From: Planctomycetota bacterium
GTDB lineage: Bacteria > Planctomycetota > Phycisphaerae > Sedimentisphaerales > UBA12454
Direction of reading: 5' to 3'
Assembly (NCBI GenBank): GCA_018828825.1
Contig: JAHJUV010000012.1
Coordinates: forward strand, 1-13,620
DNA length: 13,620 bases
The notes under the pieces were generated by a model that saw only the letters and a list, made by a program, of their open reading frames with translations, searched no databases and was not told where the DNA came from. Both the position numbers and the translations under genes were made by a program. This document shows, piece after piece, positions 7,130 to 13,098 of this stretch; within the stretch, counting starts at the first letter, position 1; each line of letters begins with the position of its first letter.

Positions 7130-7639
7130 ATGCAGAACGACAAAGAAAATGACAGCGAAATAACACCGCCCCGCCGCCCCGCTTCGCCCCACCGTTTTGC
7201 TTCGCAAATCGAAGCAGTGGGGCGGGGGCAGGAATCCGCACCCCACAGTATGCCGACATTCGGGGATATAATGAAAAATATAAACAAATCGCCCCGCCGC
7301 CCCGCTTCACGTGAAACACGGGGGCAGGAGGATACCCCTAAAAAAGAATTTGTCAGCGAGATGGTCGAAAAAATCAGCCGGCAGGATAACGAGGATTTCT
7401 CAACAGAAGTGCCGTCTTTCAACCTCGGCCAGCAGATTCTTTCCCAGCAGCGGAAAATCGCCGCTTTTAAAAGAAAATCCCCCCTGGCATCAAATATTTC
7501 GGACAAAACACGACAACCCGTATTGGCAAATCCTGTGCCAATCCAATCGATACCCCAGGCCCCTGCCTCCCCGCAACAGAAAATCATCGCTGAAATAGTC
7601 GCCCGGGAAATCCAGGTCATGACCGCCGTGAAACGATAA
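7130..7639 (+). CDS. Hypothetical protein with repeat-derived insertions, probably leaderless
   Basis: A 169-residue protein that I do not recognise. It is hydrophilic, rich in Pro, Ser, Gln and charged residues, without membrane segment, signal peptide or catalytic motif, and is probably largely disordered. A central segment (FVSEMVEKISRQDNEDF, then SFNLGQQILSQQRKIAAFKRK) and the C-terminal IIAEIVAREIQVMTAVKR look helical and may be the ancestral parts. Two stretches, PRRPAS...GRGQE and PRRPAS..TRGQE, are encoded by in-frame copies of a GC-rich palindromic element. ATG 7130 is preferred because a strong promoter places transcription start on it; the frame is also open to ATG 7076, but that start overlaps the promoter. 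An antisense frame of similar length exists but has an unnatural Cys/Trp/Phe-rich composition. The gene stands alone between two operons. Confidence 0.6.
   Translation: MQNDKENDSEITPPRRPASPHRFASQIEAVGRGQESAPHSMPTFGDIMKNINKSPRRPASRETRGQEDTPKKEFVSEMVEKISRQDNEDFSTEVPSFNLGQQILSQQRKIAAFKRKSPLASNISDKTRQPVLANPVPIQSIPQAPASPQQKIIAEIVAREIQVMTAVKR
7167..7233 (+). repeat. Intragenic GC-rich palindromic element, copy A
   Basis: The left flank CGCCCCGCCGCCCCGCTTC (7167-7185) and right flank GGGGGCAGGA (7224-7233) are shared with copy B. Between them a strong hairpin can form: CGCCCCAC (7185-7192) pairs with GTGGGGCG (7217-7224), and TGCTTCG (7198-7204) with CGAAGCA (7210-7216), with a CAAAT loop and a 5-base bulge. 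The element is in frame with the host gene and encodes PRRPAS-PHRFASQIEAV-GRGQE. Confidence 0.7.
7290..7329 (+). repeat. Intragenic GC-rich palindromic element, copy B (shorter)
   Basis: Shares the 19-base left flank (7290-7308, identical to 7167-7185) and the 10-base right flank (7320-7329) with copy A, but has a different, shorter centre built on the perfect palindrome TTCACGTGAA. The flank offsets between copies are 123 and 96 bases, both multiples of three, so both copies are read in the same frame. It encodes PRRPAS-RE-TRGQE. Confidence 0.7.
7303..7318. promoter_or_regulatory. parS-like sequence (14 of 16 matches)
   Basis: CGCTTCACGTGAAACA differs from the widely conserved ParB-binding consensus TGTTTCACGTGAAACA at positions 1 and 3 only; the core CACGTG and the whole right half are perfect. 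It lies inside palindromic element copy B within a coding sequence. No parA or parB is in the window, and the left-arm bases GCTTC are also part of the repeat flank, so function is unproved. Confidence 0.3.
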
Positions 7640-7938
7640 AATCAAGCCATATTGACCTAACTGCTTTAATAACAACAAAAAGATATAAATAAACCACATT
7701 TAAAGTCTTTGTTGACAAGGGGTAGTCGTCACTAAAGAAGTTTGTAAAATACGACAGATTGAGATTGCTGCAAAAAGGTATAAAAATTTCAAATATGAAA
7801 TCCTGTTGGCAAAGTCCATTTGCCGTCTATTATCCGGGAAATCCGGGGACATATTGAAAAAGGTTGAAAAATTATTCTTTGGTGCTATAATACGTATCGA
7901 AATATATGCTGATAATGGAGTTTCTTTAGTCTATTTTT
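7640..7938. other. Intergenic region upstream of the kinase-reductase fusion
   Basis: This 299-base gap has no convincing gene. Moving right it contains: a consensus TTGACA (7712-7717) without a well-spaced -10; the inverted repeat ATTTCA-AATA-TGAAAT (7786-7801); the hairpin GGCAAA-GTCCA-TTTGCC (7808-7824); the direct repeats ATCCGGG (7832-7838 and 7841-7847) and TTGAAAA (7854-7860 and 7864-7870); and a strong promoter. No terminator for the preceding gene is visible. Confidence 0.6.
7864..7891 (+). promoter_or_regulatory. Promoter of the kinase-reductase-rhodanese gene
   Basis: TTGAAA (7864-7869), 16-base spacing, then perfect TATAAT (7886-7891) with an extended -10 TGC (7883-7885). The expected start near 7898 leaves a leader of about 40 bases before ATG 7939. 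The direct repeats immediately upstream are plausible regulator contacts. Confidence 0.7.
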
Positions 7939-10359
7939 ATGAAAAATCCCCTATCAGACCCACTAAAATTTGCCTCTTTCGTGGCACATCAGCTTAAAGG
8001 CCCGGTTTCCTCAGTTAGTACAATTCTCCAAACACTCCTTGGCGAATTTGCAGGACCGGTAACACCAAAACAAAAAGAACTTCTTCAAAAGGCGATTGAG
8101 CGTTGTGATGAGGCAATGCTTGCCGCCCAAAGACTTCTTGCAATTGCAAAGTCCACCGGTGAGCCAAGTGCTTTTAGGGGAGAAGTGGAACTTGCCGCTA
8201 TCGTGCGTAAAATCGCCATTGCATCCAGTCAGCAGAGCTATCCGCACAATATCGTTCTTGTAACCAAGATTAATATCGAGCCTGCCTGGGCGATTGGAAC
8301 CGAAGCAGCAATGACAGAAGTACTCGAAGCTTTGCTGTCAAATGCAGTTAAATATACGCCTGACAACGGCAGGATTGAAATGCTTCTTTTGTATGATAAG
8401 TCCCTGGATGTATATCAGATAAGGATTGCCGACTCTGGGATTGGAATCCCGGAGGAAAACCGCCAGAAGGTTTTTCAGCCGTTCTATAGAACACCCGGTG
8501 CTCATGCCTCATCCCGGCCTGGCACAGGGCTGGGCCTTGCCTTTGTAAAGGCAATGGTCGAAGCCGCAGGCGGAAATGTTCACGTTGAAAAATCACATCT
8601 TGACGGAGCAGAACTAATAGTAAATCTCAGAGCTGTTCCAAAAACTACAGCCGAAGAAATCTCAGGAGATAAAAAAATGAAAAAGCCAATGAAAGTAGTA
8701 ATAATTGGCGGAGTGGCGGCAGGACCCAAGGTGGCCGCCAAAATCAATCGTCTTGACCCTGATGCCGATGTAACAATCGTCGAAAGAGGCAAACTTCTGT
8801 CTTATGCGGGCTGCGGTTTGCCTTACTATATCGGCGGCACTGTCAAGGACCAGAGCGAACTAATGAGCTCGCCAGCCGGTGTTGTCAGAGATCCGATATT
8901 TTTCCAACAGGTAAAAAACGTTCACGTTATGAATCAGACCGAAGCTATAGAAATCGACCGCAGCAAAAAACAGGTTCGCGTAAGACATCTGCTCGACGGA
9001 ACGGAATCGCTGCTTGATTATGATAAACTTGTTTTGGCGACCGGGTCGGAACCTGTCGTTCCCAATATTGAAGGAATTAAGCTCGGCAATATTTTCACTC
9101 TTCATGGCGTTAGCGACGCTGAAGGCATAAAGGCCGCGCTTGACAGGGGCAAAGCTCGCGATGTTGCAATTATAGGCGGTGGACTTATCGGCATAGAAAT
9201 GACCGAGGCGCTTGTTAAGAAAGGATGCCGGGTAACAATCATTGAGAAACTACCGCAGATTTTCCGTCTGCTCGATGTTGAGCTGGCGATGCTTGTCGAA
9301 AATTATCTCGAATCTCACGGCGTAAGAGTTCTTACCGATACTCAGGTAAAAAGATTTCAGGGCACCGACAATGTCGAATCTGTTCTGACTAACAAAGGCG
9401 TATTCCCGGCCGACCTTGTGATAGTCGCTATAGGCAACAGGCCTAATGTAACTTTAGCTAAACAGGCCGGCATTGAAATCGGCACAACAGGAGCAATAAA
9501 GATTAATCCGAAAATGCAAACCTCTGATACGGATATTTATGCCGCCGGCGATTGTGTCGAGAATATCGATATGATTACACAAAAACCCTGTTATGTGCCT
9601 CTCGGCTCGACCGCAAACAAACAAGGCAGAGTAGCAGCGGTAAATATCTGCGGCGGAAACGATATGTTTGCTCCTATTCTCGGCACGGTGGCCTGCAAGG
9701 TCTTTGATTATAACGTTGCTGTTACGGGTCTTACGGAGTTTATGGCCAAACAGGCCGGATTCGATGTTATTTCTGTTCTTGTCCCCGCGCCGGACAGAGA
9801 ACATTTTGTGCCAGGTGCAGAACTTATTATGATGAAACTCGTTGTTGACAAAAATACCCGCAGGCTTCTCGGAGCACAGGCTATCGGTGCGGGCAATACC
9901 GATAAGCGAATCGATGTTGCTGCAACGGCAATTACCGGCAAGATGACGGTTGAGCAGATAGCAAATCTTGACCTGTGTTACGCCCCGCCTTACGCCCCTG
10001 TGATTGACAATATAATCACCGCAGCCAATGTCGCACGCAACAAACTTGACGGTTTGATGAATGGCATAGGGCCTCTGGAACTATGGCAGCTAATGCAGGA
10101 AAGAACCGACCTTGTCCTGCTGGATGTAAGAACTCCGGCCGAATATCATCAGAGCAGACTGGCAGATTCAACTTTGATTCCTCTTGCTTCGCTGCGAGCC
10201 CGTTTTGGCGAGATTGACAGGAACAAGCCGATTGTGGCATTTTGCAATTATTCCTTAAGAGCCTATGAGGCGGCATTTATACTGAAGAAAGAAAGTTTTA
10301 AGGATGTAAGAGTATTAGACGGCGGACTGGAAATGTGGCCTTACGAAAAACTGCAATAA
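7939..10359 (+). CDS. Histidine kinase / CoA-disulfide (persulfide) reductase / rhodanese fusion
   Basis: An 806-residue three-part protein. Residues 1 to about 237 are a sensorless histidine kinase: H-box FVAHQLKGPVS with phospho-acceptor H17, N-box N135 (LLSNAVKYTPDNG), G1 box D165 (DSGIGIP), then FQPFYRT and GTGLGLAF (from 195). From M247 begins a pyridine-nucleotide-disulfide oxidoreductase of the CoA-disulfide reductase type: FAD motif VVIIGGVAAG, SYAGCGLPYYIGG with redox Cys C292, NAD(P)-binding AIIGGGLIGIE (near 410), second FAD motif DIYAAGDC (near 533), and YAPPYAPVIDN (near 680). The C-terminus is a rhodanese domain with DVRTPAEY and active Cys C769 in CNYSLRA. The reductase-rhodanese pair is known from CoADR-Rhod and NADH-dependent persulfide reductase; the kinase fusion is unusual. 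ATG 7939 is the first possible start after an in-frame TAG (7927-7929). No response regulator is adjacent. Confidence 0.9.
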   Translation: MKNPLSDPLKFASFVAHQLKGPVSSVSTILQTLLGEFAGPVTPKQKELLQKAIERCDEAMLAAQRLLAIAKSTGEPSAFRGEVELAAIVRKIAIASSQQSYPHNIVLVTKINIEPAWAIGTEAAMTEVLEALLSNAVKYTPDNGRIEMLLLYDKSLDVYQIRIADSGIGIPEENRQKVFQPFYRTPGAHASSRPGTGLGLAFVKAMVEAAGGNVHVEKSHLDGAELIVNLRAVPKTTAEEISGDKKMKKPMKVVIIGGVAAGPKVAAKINRLDPDADVTIVERGKLLSYAGCGLPYYIGGTVKDQSELMSSPAGVVRDPIFFQQVKNVHVMNQTEAIEIDRSKKQVRVRHLLDGTESLLDYDKLVLATGSEPVVPNIEGIKLGNIFTLHGVSDAEGIKAALDRGKARDVAIIGGGLIGIEMTEALVKKGCRVTIIEKLPQIFRLLDVELAMLVENYLESHGVRVLTDTQVKRFQGTDNVESVLTNKGVFPADLVIVAIGNRPNVTLAKQAGIEIGTTGAIKINPKMQTSDTDIYAAGDCVENIDMITQKPCYVPLGSTANKQGRVAAVNICGGNDMFAPILGTVACKVFDYNVAVTGLTEFMAKQAGFDVISVLVPAPDREHFVPGAELIMMKLVVDKNTRRLLGAQAIGAGNTDKRIDVAATAITGKMTVEQIANLDLCYAPPYAPVIDNIITAANVARNKLDGLMNGIGPLELWQLMQERTDLVLLDVRTPAEYHQSRLADSTLIPLASLRARFGEIDRNKPIVAFCNYSLRAYEAAFILKKESFKDVRVLDGGLEMWPYEKLQ
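8664..8679 (+). promoter_or_regulatory. Internal ribosome binding site and start for the reductase-rhodanese part
   Basis: AGGAG (8664-8668) lies 8 bases before an in-frame ATG (8677-8679, M247), exactly where homologous stand-alone reductases begin (MKKPMKVVIIGG). It could initiate a separate 560-residue reductase-rhodanese protein, or be the relic of an ancestral two-gene operon. An out-of-frame TAA (8670-8672) sits between the two. Confidence 0.5.
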
Positions 10360-10388
10360 AATGGAGCAATAAAGATAGGCAGTTTTTT
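10346..10388 (+). terminator. Possible terminator of the fusion gene
   Basis: AAAAACTGC (10346-10354) pairs with GCAGTTTTT (10379-10387), giving 9 base pairs around a 24-base loop, and a run of six T (10383-10388) ends the structure. The left arm overlaps the last codons and the stop codon. The stem is AT-rich and the loop long, so it would be a weak terminator. Confidence 0.4.
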
Positions 10389-10482
10389 ACTCTTAACTTT
10401 ATTCTAATAAACCACTTAGGATTTTGCATATTACGAGGAGAAAATGAGGAAATTGCCTATCTTCACATGACCTATCAAACAA

Positions 10483-10502
10483 TATGTGTTAAGTTTCACA
10501 TA
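10483..10502. promoter_or_regulatory. Rex operator-like site 1 (upstream)
   Basis: Perfect inverted arms TATGTG and CACATA are separated by 8 bases (TTAAGTTT), the same geometry as the Rex consensus TTGTG-N8-CACAA. It departs from that consensus at the second T of each half-site. It lies upstream of the rex -35 box, 79 bases centre-to-centre from site 2. Confidence 0.5.
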
Positions 10503-10518
10503 ATTTTTAAGAAATTAC

Positions 10519-10548
10519 TTGACCAAGGTCTCATAAAACGCTTATTTT
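10519..10548 (+). promoter_or_regulatory. rex: Probable rex promoter
   Basis: TTGACC (10519-10524) with TATTTT (10543-10548) at 18-base spacing (or TTATTT one base earlier at 17). Transcription would begin near 10555, just before operator site 2 and about 47 bases ahead of the rex start. A repressor on site 2 would block the start of transcription. Confidence 0.5.
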
Positions 10549-10561
10549 ATAGTAGCAAGAA

Positions 10562-10581
10562 CTTGTGAATGTGAACACAAG
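10562..10581. promoter_or_regulatory. Rex operator site 2 (autoregulation)
   Basis: CTTGTGAATGTGAACACAAG has perfect 6-base arms CTTGTG and CACAAG with an 8-base spacer, matching the established Rex consensus TTGTGAA-N4-TTCACAA at both TTGTG/CACAA half-sites. It lies 20 bases before the rex start codon and just past the predicted transcription start, the classic place for NADH-relieved autorepression. Confidence 0.85.
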
Positions 10582-10601
10582 CTTTAATTTAAAGGCGAAC
10601 C

Positions 10602-11225
10602 ATGCGGTACCACAAAATACCGGATGAAACAATCAGGCGACTGCCTGTTTACCTGAGGCAACTTTTGTTGCTTCAGCAAAAAGGCTCTACAGGGATATCG
10701 AGCCGTAGTTTTTCAAATCTGGTTCATATAGCCGATTCACAGATAAGAAAGGATTTCTCATATTTTGGCGATTTCGGTGTTCGGGGGCGGGGATATGATA
10801 TTAAAAAGCTGATAAGGGAAATAAAGAAAATTCTCAAACTGAATTCTTCCTGCGTGGTAGCGATTGCCGGAGCCGGCAGACTTGGTTCAGCTATTCTTGG
10901 GTATCCCGGTTTTAAAAAGTATGGTTTCAAAGTCAGTTGCGCCTTCGATGCTGACAAGAAGAAAATAGGCAAAAAAATCCATGGTCTTACTATTCGCAGC
11001 GATTCTAAAATAAACAGCCTGGAAAAAAGAAAAATCAAACTTGCGATTATTGCCACACCTTCAGATGTTGCACAAAACGTAACTGATAAGCTTGTAAAGG
11101 CAGGAGTTTGCGGCATATTGAATTTCGCGCCGTGTACTTTGACTGCTCCGAAGAAGGTCAAAATAATCAACATTGATATTGCAATGGACCTTGCAACTTT
11201 GCCTTATTACCTGCCGTTAGTATAA
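10602..11225 (+). CDS. rex: Redox-sensing transcriptional repressor Rex
   Basis: A 207-residue homodimeric repressor that binds DNA when NAD+ dominates and releases it when NADH rises. The N-terminal winged helix (about 1-80) carries family signatures: IPDETIRRLPVYLRQL, ISSRSFSNL, SQIRKDFSYFGDFGVRGRGYD (46-66). The Rossmann domain follows with VVAIAGAGRLGSAIL, glycine motif GAGRLG at 90-95, then CAFDAD and IATPSDVAQ. The C-terminus ends in the domain-swap helix region (DLATLPYYL). The length is normal. ATG 10602 is preceded by AAAGGCG. A strong Rex operator 20 bases upstream indicates autoregulation. The following gene starts 24 bases after the stop, so rex probably leads the operon of redox genes downstream, which would then be induced at high NADH. 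Confidence 0.97.
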   Translation: MRYHKIPDETIRRLPVYLRQLLLLQQKGSTGISSRSFSNLVHIADSQIRKDFSYFGDFGVRGRGYDIKKLIREIKKILKLNSSCVVAIAGAGRLGSAILGYPGFKKYGFKVSCAFDADKKKIGKKIHGLTIRSDSKINSLEKRKIKLAIIATPSDVAQNVTDKLVKAGVCGILNFAPCTLTAPKKVKIINIDIAMDLATLPYYLPLV

Positions 11226-11249
11226 ATTAAATAATATCAGGACAGACAT

Positions 11250-12272
11250 ATGGAACCGGCTTTCGTTGAAAACCTGAAGGTCTTATGCGATGCTATAGCA
11301 TCCGAGGGAGAACTGTACATACCCAAAAAGGTTAATTCTCATTATGTATTCAAGCTTTACACATCTTCTGACGATGAACCCGTGCTTAACGAAATCCGTG
11401 TTTGCACACCTGTAAAGGAGTTTCTTTTCCCGATTCGTGAGCTTGCCGCGGTTTTTCCGAATGAATATGAAACTCAGGACGTAAAACCTTTCGCCGTTTT
11501 CGGCCTTAAAGACTGCGACCTGCGGTCAATTGAAATCCTCGACAAGGTTTTCAGCGAAGACGATTTTAAGGACCCCTTCTATATCAGCCACAGGGAAAAA
11601 ATGTTCATTATTTCATCGGACTGCACCGAGCCTGCGAAAAGTTGTTTTTGCTGCCTATTCAGCGGAAAAACCTGGCCGGACAAGGGCTTTGACCTAAATG
11701 TTTCACCCGTTGAATGTGGATTTTTAATCGAAGTCGGCTCAGACAAAGGAAAAAAAATTCTCAACAAAAACAAACAGCTCTTCAAAAAGGCAACGCCTCA
11801 GTTGATACAGCAAAGAGACGAAAACCGCAAAAAAGCCGATGAGATTCTCACCAGTCAGAATGCCGAATACAGGCTTAATAATCCTGCTCAGAAAGTTGTT
11901 GAAAGTTCCGATGGTTCACAGCTTTTTGATATTGAAGCTGCCGGCTGTGTTGAATGTCAGGCCTGCACGAGGGTTTGCCCCACCTGCCATTGTTTTTATC
12001 TGCACGATACAGAGCTTAAGAATTATTACGGCAAGATGAAGATGTGGGACAGTTGTATGAGAATGAGTTATGCCGCTGTTGCGGGCGGTGAAAACCCCCG
12101 GAAAATTCTCAGCGACAGAATTAAACACCGCCTGATGCACAAATTCTCATATTATATGCAGCGATACGGCATTGATATGTGCGTCGGCTGCGGCAGATGC
12201 ATCGATGCCGAGTCAGGAACTATGGATATTCGCAAACTGCTTAAACAATTAAACGGTGAATTGACAAAATGA
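11250..12272 (+). CDS. 4Fe-4S dicluster protein, hydrogenase/sulfur reductase beta-subunit type
   Basis: A 340-residue cytoplasmic electron-transfer subunit of the family containing the beta subunit of soluble NiFe (sulf)hydrogenases and anaerobic sulfite reductase subunit A. The N-terminal part carries the family features FGLKDCDLRSIEILDKVF, SSDCTEPAKSCFCCLFSG and KGFDL. The first ferredoxin-like cluster motif is complete: C233-x2-C236-x2-C239-x3-C243-P. The family segment MWDSC (C269) with GGENPRKILSDRIKHR and HKFSYY follows. The second cluster motif has C311, C314 and C317, but the expected fourth ligand is Glu321 (family norm CP). The protein would pass electrons between the flavoprotein encoded next and an unseen catalytic partner. 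The start is ATG 11250 with AGGA (11239-11242) 7 bases upstream. The stop overlaps the next start (ATGA). It probably lies in the rex operon. Confidence 0.85.
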   Translation: MEPAFVENLKVLCDAIASEGELYIPKKVNSHYVFKLYTSSDDEPVLNEIRVCTPVKEFLFPIRELAAVFPNEYETQDVKPFAVFGLKDCDLRSIEILDKVFSEDDFKDPFYISHREKMFIISSDCTEPAKSCFCCLFSGKTWPDKGFDLNVSPVECGFLIEVGSDKGKKILNKNKQLFKKATPQLIQQRDENRKKADEILTSQNAEYRLNNPAQKVVESSDGSQLFDIEAAGCVECQACTRVCPTCHCFYLHDTELKNYYGKMKMWDSCMRMSYAAVAGGENPRKILSDRIKHRLMHKFSYYMQRYGIDMCVGCGRCIDAESGTMDIRKLLKQLNGELTK

Positions 12273-13096
12273 TAAGCCATAAAAATCCATATCAGCCTAT
12301 TGGCGCTGAACTCATCAATATCATCGATGAGTCACCGACGATAAAGAGTTTCGTGCTGAAACCTGAAAAACCGATTATTTTCGAGGCCGGTCAGTTTGTC
12401 GAGTTGACTGTGCCGGGCTGCGGCGAGGCACCGTTTACTCCGTCTTCAGTTCCAAGTCAAAAAGACACAATGGAAATCAGCATTATGAAAGCCGGCAAGG
12501 TAACCGCACAGCTTCATGAAATAAAGAAAGGCGCTACCCTTGGCCTTCGAGGTCCTTTGGGTAAAGGCTATCCGATAGATAATTTTTGCGGAAAGGAAAT
12601 CTATATAGTCGGCGGCGGCGTGGGACTTGCTCCGATTCGTTCGCTGTTTCTGGCACTTGTCGAAAGGAAAAAAGACTTTGTCTCTATTGTTTGCCGATAT
12701 GGCGCCAAGACACCGGAAGATTTTATTTACAAAAAAACCTTATTCGGCGATTGGCAGAAAATCGACGGCGTGCAGATAAAACTTACGGTTGACAAAGCCA
12801 ACGGCCAGTGGAAAGACAATGTCGGCGTGGTAACGACGATACTAAAGCCGGATGATGTGAAAATCGCCAACGCTGTTGCCGTTGTCTGCGGGCCGCCGAT
12901 AATGATGAAATTTGCCACATTAAAACTGCTCGAATTTGGCTTCAAGCCTGATCAAATATATCTTTCAATGGAAAAGAATATGAGTTGCGGCATAGGTTTA
13001 TGCGGCCACTGTATGCTTGGAAAATATTACGTCTGTAAAGATGGCCCGGTATTTACCTATTCGCAGATAAAGGATTATCCCAAAATCTGGGACTGA
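12269..13096 (+). CDS. FAD/NAD(P)-binding 2Fe-2S oxidoreductase, hydrogenase/sulfur reductase gamma-subunit type
   Basis: A 275-residue flavoprotein of the ferredoxin-NADP reductase superfamily, related to the hydrogenase gamma subunit, anaerobic sulfite reductase subunit B and PyrK. It moves electrons between NAD(P)H and iron-sulfur partners. The N-terminal FAD barrel contains FEAGQFVELTVPG, GEAPFTPSS (about 52-60) and GLRGPLGKGYPI (about 90-102). The nucleotide-binding half has YIVGGGVGLAPIRSL (about 112-126) and VVCGPPIMM. The C-terminal [2Fe-2S] motif is C240-x4-C245-x2-C248-x7-C256 followed by GPVF, typical of PyrK-type proteins. It overlaps the upstream dicluster gene by 4 bases (ATGA), so the two are translationally coupled and very likely form one complex. 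Whether it takes NADH or NADPH cannot be decided here. Confidence 0.88.
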   Translation: MISHKNPYQPIGAELINIIDESPTIKSFVLKPEKPIIFEAGQFVELTVPGCGEAPFTPSSVPSQKDTMEISIMKAGKVTAQLHEIKKGATLGLRGPLGKGYPIDNFCGKEIYIVGGGVGLAPIRSLFLALVERKKDFVSIVCRYGAKTPEDFIYKKTLFGDWQKIDGVQIKLTVDKANGQWKDNVGVVTTILKPDDVKIANAVAVVCGPPIMMKFATLKLLEFGFKPDQIYLSMEKNMSCGIGLCGHCMLGKYYVCKDGPVFTYSQIKDYPKIWD

Positions 13097-13098
13097 TT

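Larger units (their letters stand above)
10360..10601. other. Intergenic region between the fusion gene and rex
   Basis: This 242-base gap holds, in order: the possible terminator arm, a 10-base inverted repeat pair (10372-10381 with 10454-10463), a tiny ribosome-bound-looking ORF (AGGAG at 10436-10440, ATG 10444, eight codons to TGA 10470), two Rex-operator-like palindromes and the rex promoter. Confidence 0.6.

Noticed and set aside
7063..7620. 185-codon minus-strand ORF opposite the hypothetical gene
   Set aside because: The product is rich in Cys, Trp and Phe in a way unlike natural proteins; the plus frame has a strong promoter and a plausible hydrophilic composition. This is the least certain strand choice in the window.
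7712..7717. Perfect TTGACA as a separate promoter
   Set aside because: No acceptable -10 at 15-19 bases; the nearest good candidate is 27 bases away.
7806..7997. 63-codon plus-strand ORF before the fusion gene
   Set aside because: It runs through the strong promoter and into the kinase frame, with no ribosome binding site or motif.
10335..10568. 77-codon plus-strand ORF between the fusion gene and rex
   Set aside because: It starts inside the rhodanese coding end and crosses both Rex operators and the rex promoter; no recognisable protein.
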